Source of the DNA: Firmicutes bacterium OM04-13BH
GTDB lineage: Bacteria > Bacillota > Clostridia > Lachnospirales > Lachnospiraceae
Direction of reading: 5' to 3'
Assembly (NCBI GenBank): GCA_003481745.1
Contig: QULP01000003.1
Span: 62,001 to 126,000, forward strand
DNA length: 64,000 bases
In this document: in pieces, positions 61,200 through 64,000 of the stretch
How positions within the stretch are numbered: position 1 is the first letter of the stretch
How the letters are laid out: each line of letters begins with the position of its first letter
The notes under the pieces: generated by a model
What the model saw: only the letters and a program-made list of their open reading frames with translations
Told to the model about the DNA's origin: nothing
The model's database searches: none
Program-made: the position numbers and the translations under genes

Positions 61200-64000
61200 T
61201 TATTTTACAGTCGCAATATCAATCAGTTCCAGTTTCTGAATATCTGTATTTTCCAAACTTGTTACTAAGGCTTCTGCTGTATCAAGAGAAGTCAGTACAT
61301 TGACACCGGTTTCAATTGCATTTCGACGGATAATAAATCCATCTTTTGCTTTTTCTACACCCTGAGACGGAGTATCAATAACCAGGTCAATTTTATGTCC
61401 TAAAATCAGATCCATAAGGTTTGGTGACGGCTGTTCAATTTTATTGGTACGAACGGCATGAACACCATTTTCCTGAAGTACTTTTGCAGTACTTCTTGTT
61501 GCGTAAATTTTGTATCCTAAAGCTTCAAAACGACGTGCAATCGGAATGACTTCTTCTTTGTCCTCATCTTTTACTGTGATAATCATGTTCTTGTGTTTTG
61601 GAAGATTAATTCCGGCACCTAAGAATGCTTTATACAGTGCTTCATTAAAGGACTGAGCAATACCAAGGCACTCACCTGTAGATTTCATTTCCGGTCCAAG
61701 GCTGATATCAGCACCACGGATTTTCTCGAATGAGAATACCGGCATCTTGATTGCAATGTGTTTTGCTTCCGGCTGAAGTCCCGGTTCATATCCAAGGTCA
61801 CGCAGTTTGTAACCAAGAATCATCTTTGTTGCAAGCGGCACGATCGGAATACCGGTTACTTTGCTGATATACGGTACAGTACGGCTGGAACGAGGATTTA
61901 CCTCGATTACATAGACATCTTCTCCGCATACGATAAACTGAATGTTAATCATACCGATAACGTGCAGAGATTTTGCCAGCCGTCTGGTGTATTCTTCAAT
62001 TGTTTTCTTTGCAGTATCAGAGATGGTACGTGCCGGATAAACAGAAATACTGTCGCCAGAATGGATACCGGCTCTCTCGATATGTTCCATGATACCAGGA
62101 ATCAAAATATCCTGTCCATCACAGATTGCATCGACTTCGATTTCTTTTCCCTGAAGATACTTATCAACCAGAATCGGGTGTTCCTGTGCAATTCGATTGA
62201 TGATTCCGATATACTGTTCCACGTCTTCATCGTTGATTGCAATCTGCATACCCTGACCGCCAAGTACATAAGAAGGACGAACTAAAACCGGATATCCCAG
62301 CTCATGTGCTGCCTGTTTTGCTTCTTCTGCTGTATATACTGTATGCCCCTGTGGTCTTGGAATATGACACTCTTCAAGAATCTTATCAAAGAGTTCACGG
62401 TCCTCTGCCGCATCTACATCTTCTGCAGATGTTCCAAGAATCGGAACACCCATCTTCATCAAGGCCTCTGTCAATTTGATTGCTGTCTGTCCACCAAACT
62501 GAACCACTGCTCCGTCCGGTTTTTCGACATTTACTACATTTTCTACATCTTCCGGTGTTAATGGCTCGAAATACAGTTTATCTGCAATATCAAAGTCTGT
62601 ACTTACGGTTTCCGGATTGTTGTTGATAATAATAGTTTCATAGTTTTCCTTCTTAAATGCCCAGGTACAATGTACAGAACAGAAGTCGAACTCGATACCC
62701 TGTCCAATACGGATTGGTCCGGAACCAAGTACCAGTACTTTTTTCTTTGTTGTCTCACCAACCGCTTCATTTTCTCCACCATATACAGCATAGTAGTATG
62801 GTGTTTCTGCTGCAAACTCTGCTGCACAGGTATCTACCATCTTATAAGCAGCGGTGATATTCCATTCTTTTCTTAATGCTTTGATTTCATCTTCTGTCTT
62901 CCCTGTGATACGTGCAATGACATTGTCCGGGAATTCGATTCTCTTTGCCTCACGCAGTAAGTCTTCTGTTAATTCCTGTTCTCTTAACGCCTGTTCCATT
63001 TCTACAAGAATTGCAAGTTTATCGATGAACCAGATGTCAATCTTTGTAATTGCATGAATTTCTTCATAAGAAATGCCTTTTCTGATTGCTTCTGCAATTC
63101 TCCAGATTCTCATATCATCGACAATTTTTAATTCTTCGATTAATTCTTCTGTTGTCAAGTTTGAAAAGTCATAAGACATAAGACTGTCTACATGCTGTTC
63201 CAGAGAACGGATGGCTTTCATTAATGCACCTTCAAAGTTATTGCAGATGCTCATAACTTCTCCGGTTGCTTTCATCTGTGTAGTTAAAGTTCTCTTTGCA
63301 CTGATAAATTTATCGAATGGCAGACGCGGAATCTTTACAACACAGTAGTCCAGCATCGGCTCGAAACTTGCATAAGTTTTTCCTGTAATTGCATTTGGAA
63401 TTTCATCAAGTGTATAACCAAGTGCAATTTTTGCTGCAACTTTTGCAATCGGGTATCCGGTTGCCTTAGAAGCTAGTGCAGAAGAACGTGAAACTCGCGG
63501 ATTTACTTCGATAACACAATATTCAAAGCTATCCGGATTTAATGCATACTGTACGTTACATCCACCTGTAATTCCAAGTTCTGTAATGATATTGAGTGCA
63601 GAAGTACGAAGCATCTGATACTCTTTATCACCAAGAGTCTGAGATGGTGCAACTACGATACTGTCACCGGTATGAACACCAACCGGATCAATGTTTTCCA
63701 TGTTACAAACGGTAATACAATTTCCTGCACTGTCACGCATTACTTCGTATTCAATTTCTTTCCATCCTGCGATACAACGTTCTACTAAAACTTCTCCAAC
63801 ACGAGAAAGACGCAGACCATTTTCCAGAATTTCTACTAACTGTTCTTCATTATAAGCGATACCTCCACCGCTTCCACCAAGAGTATAAGCCGGACGAAGC
63901 ACAACTGGATAACCGATCTTATTCGTAAACTCAATACCTGCTTCTACACTACGTACAACTAAAGATGCTGCAACCGGCTCTCCGATTTTTTCCATGGTAT
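61200..64000 (-). CDS. carB: Carbamoyl-phosphate synthase large subunit, 5' end cut
   Basis: About 933 codons of a protein normally near 1070 residues; the first 135 or so lie beyond base 64000, and the ATG at 63995 is internal. The enzyme makes carbamoyl phosphate for pyrimidines and arginine. Visible are most of the first ATP-grasp domain ([29 protein letters not shown]), the oligomerisation domain, the second ATP-grasp domain ([46 protein letters not shown]) and the C-terminal MGS-type allosteric domain. A terminator follows. Confidence 0.96.
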   Translation of the reverse strand, partial: TMEKIGEPVAASLVVRSVEAGIEFTNKIGYPVVLRPAYTLGGSGGGIAYNEEQLVEILENGLRLSRVGEVLVERCIAGWKEIEYEVMRDSAGNCITVCNMENIDPVGVHTGDSIVVAPSQTLGDKEYQMLRTSALNIITELGITGGCNVQYALNPDSFEYCVIEVNPRVSRSSALASKATGYPIAKVAAKIALGYTLDEIPNAITGKTYASFEPMLDYCVVKIPRLPFDKFISAKRTLTTQMKATGEVMSICNNFEGALMKAIRSLEQHVDSLMSYDFSNLTTEELIEELKIVDDMRIWRIAEAIRKGISYEEIHAITKIDIWFIDKLAILVEMEQALREQELTEDLLREAKRIEFPDNVIARITGKTEDEIKALRKEWNITAAYKMVDTCAAEFAAETPYYYAVYGGENEAVGETTKKKVLVLGSGPIRIGQGIEFDFCSVHCTWAFKKENYETIIINNNPETVSTDFDIADKLYFEPLTPEDVENVVNVEKPDGAVVQFGGQTAIKLTEALMKMGVPILGTSAEDVDAAEDRELFDKILEECHIPRPQGHTVYTAEEAKQAAHELGYPVLVRPSYVLGGQGMQIAINDEDVEQYIGIINRIAQEHPILVDKYLQGKEIEVDAICDGQDILIPGIMEHIERAGIHSGDSISVYPARTISDTAKKTIEEYTRRLAKSLHVIGMINIQFIVCGEDVYVIEVNPRSSRTVPYISKVTGIPIVPLATKMILGYKLRDLGYEPGLQPEAKHIAIKMPVFSFEKIRGADISLGPEMKSTGECLGIAQSFNEALYKAFLGAGINLPKHKNMIITVKDEDKEEVIPIARRFEALGYKIYATRSTAKVLQENGVHAVRTNKIEQPSPNLMDLILGHKIDLVIDTPSQGVEKAKDGFIIRRNAIETGVNVLTSLDTAEALVTSLENTDIQKLELIDIATVK

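Noticed and set aside
1..64000. CRISPR arrays, transposases, integrases, phage or plasmid genes
   Set aside because: No spaced direct-repeat array and no recombinase, capsid or replication-initiator motifs were found in any frame I read.

Overview
The window looks like chromosomal backbone of a spore-forming, meso-DAP-type Clostridia species, most likely family Lachnospiraceae. This is inferred from the low-GC codon use, strong AGGAGG ribosome binding sites, a DUF5688 protein typical of Lachnospiraceae, the sporulation genes sigG, sigE, spoIIGA, a spoVD-like PBP and a Spo0E-like phosphatase, and clostridial gene order. I see no phage, insertion sequence, CRISPR array or plasmid functions. Nearly all genes lie on the minus strand.

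Layout from left to right. 1-5.3 kb: rluF-ligA-cls-metA (plus the 5' end of an unknown gene) in one minus-strand run. 5.6-8.3 kb: a cell-wall-binding polysaccharide deacetylase, an SH3-domain membrane protein and tRNA-Arg(CCG). 8.5-12.3 kb: a DUF5688 protein, efp, yqeG and citrate synthase. 12.4-15.9 kb: aroF-topB behind a short leader ORF packed with aromatic codons, followed by an intrinsic terminator, which is a classical attenuator layout. 16-20.4 kb: marR plus a heterodimeric ABC exporter. 20.6-31.8 kb: alaA, a small membrane protein, nrdR, sigG, ylmC, a KDG-utilisation module (kdgK, eda, divergent iclR), sigE-spoIIGA, aroE, moaC and ftsZ. This looks like the conserved ftsZ-spoIIGA-sigE-sigG-ylmC-nrdR neighbourhood, but with metabolic genes inserted and sigG inverted.

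32-43.2 kb is the division/cell-wall (dcw) cluster in the order rsmH, ftsL, pbpB, terminator, spoVD-like PBP, mraY, murD, ftsW, murA, divIB, ftsZ. mraZ is missing from its usual place, although GTGG repeats resembling MraZ boxes remain at the promoter. 43.7-45.8 kb: a 49-aa Spo0E-like gene overlapping lgt, then ychF with a structured leader. 46-58.9 kb: murE-priA-def-fmt-rsmB-rlmN-prpC-prkC-rsgA-rpe-thiN, a tightly packed run with 1-30 bp gaps or overlaps. 59-64 kb: a divergent carbamate kinase, uppP, and carB cut by the window end.

The most interesting material is regulatory: the aromatic leader peptide of aroF; the spoIIG promoter with its 22-bp spacer, an exact 17-bp inverted repeat covering the ribosome binding site, and four exact Spo0A heptamers nearby; a 28-bp near-perfect palindrome covering the iclR promoter; and the mraZ-less dcw promoter. 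I found no clearly new defence or biosynthetic system. All functional calls come from reading motifs by eye; no database search was run.
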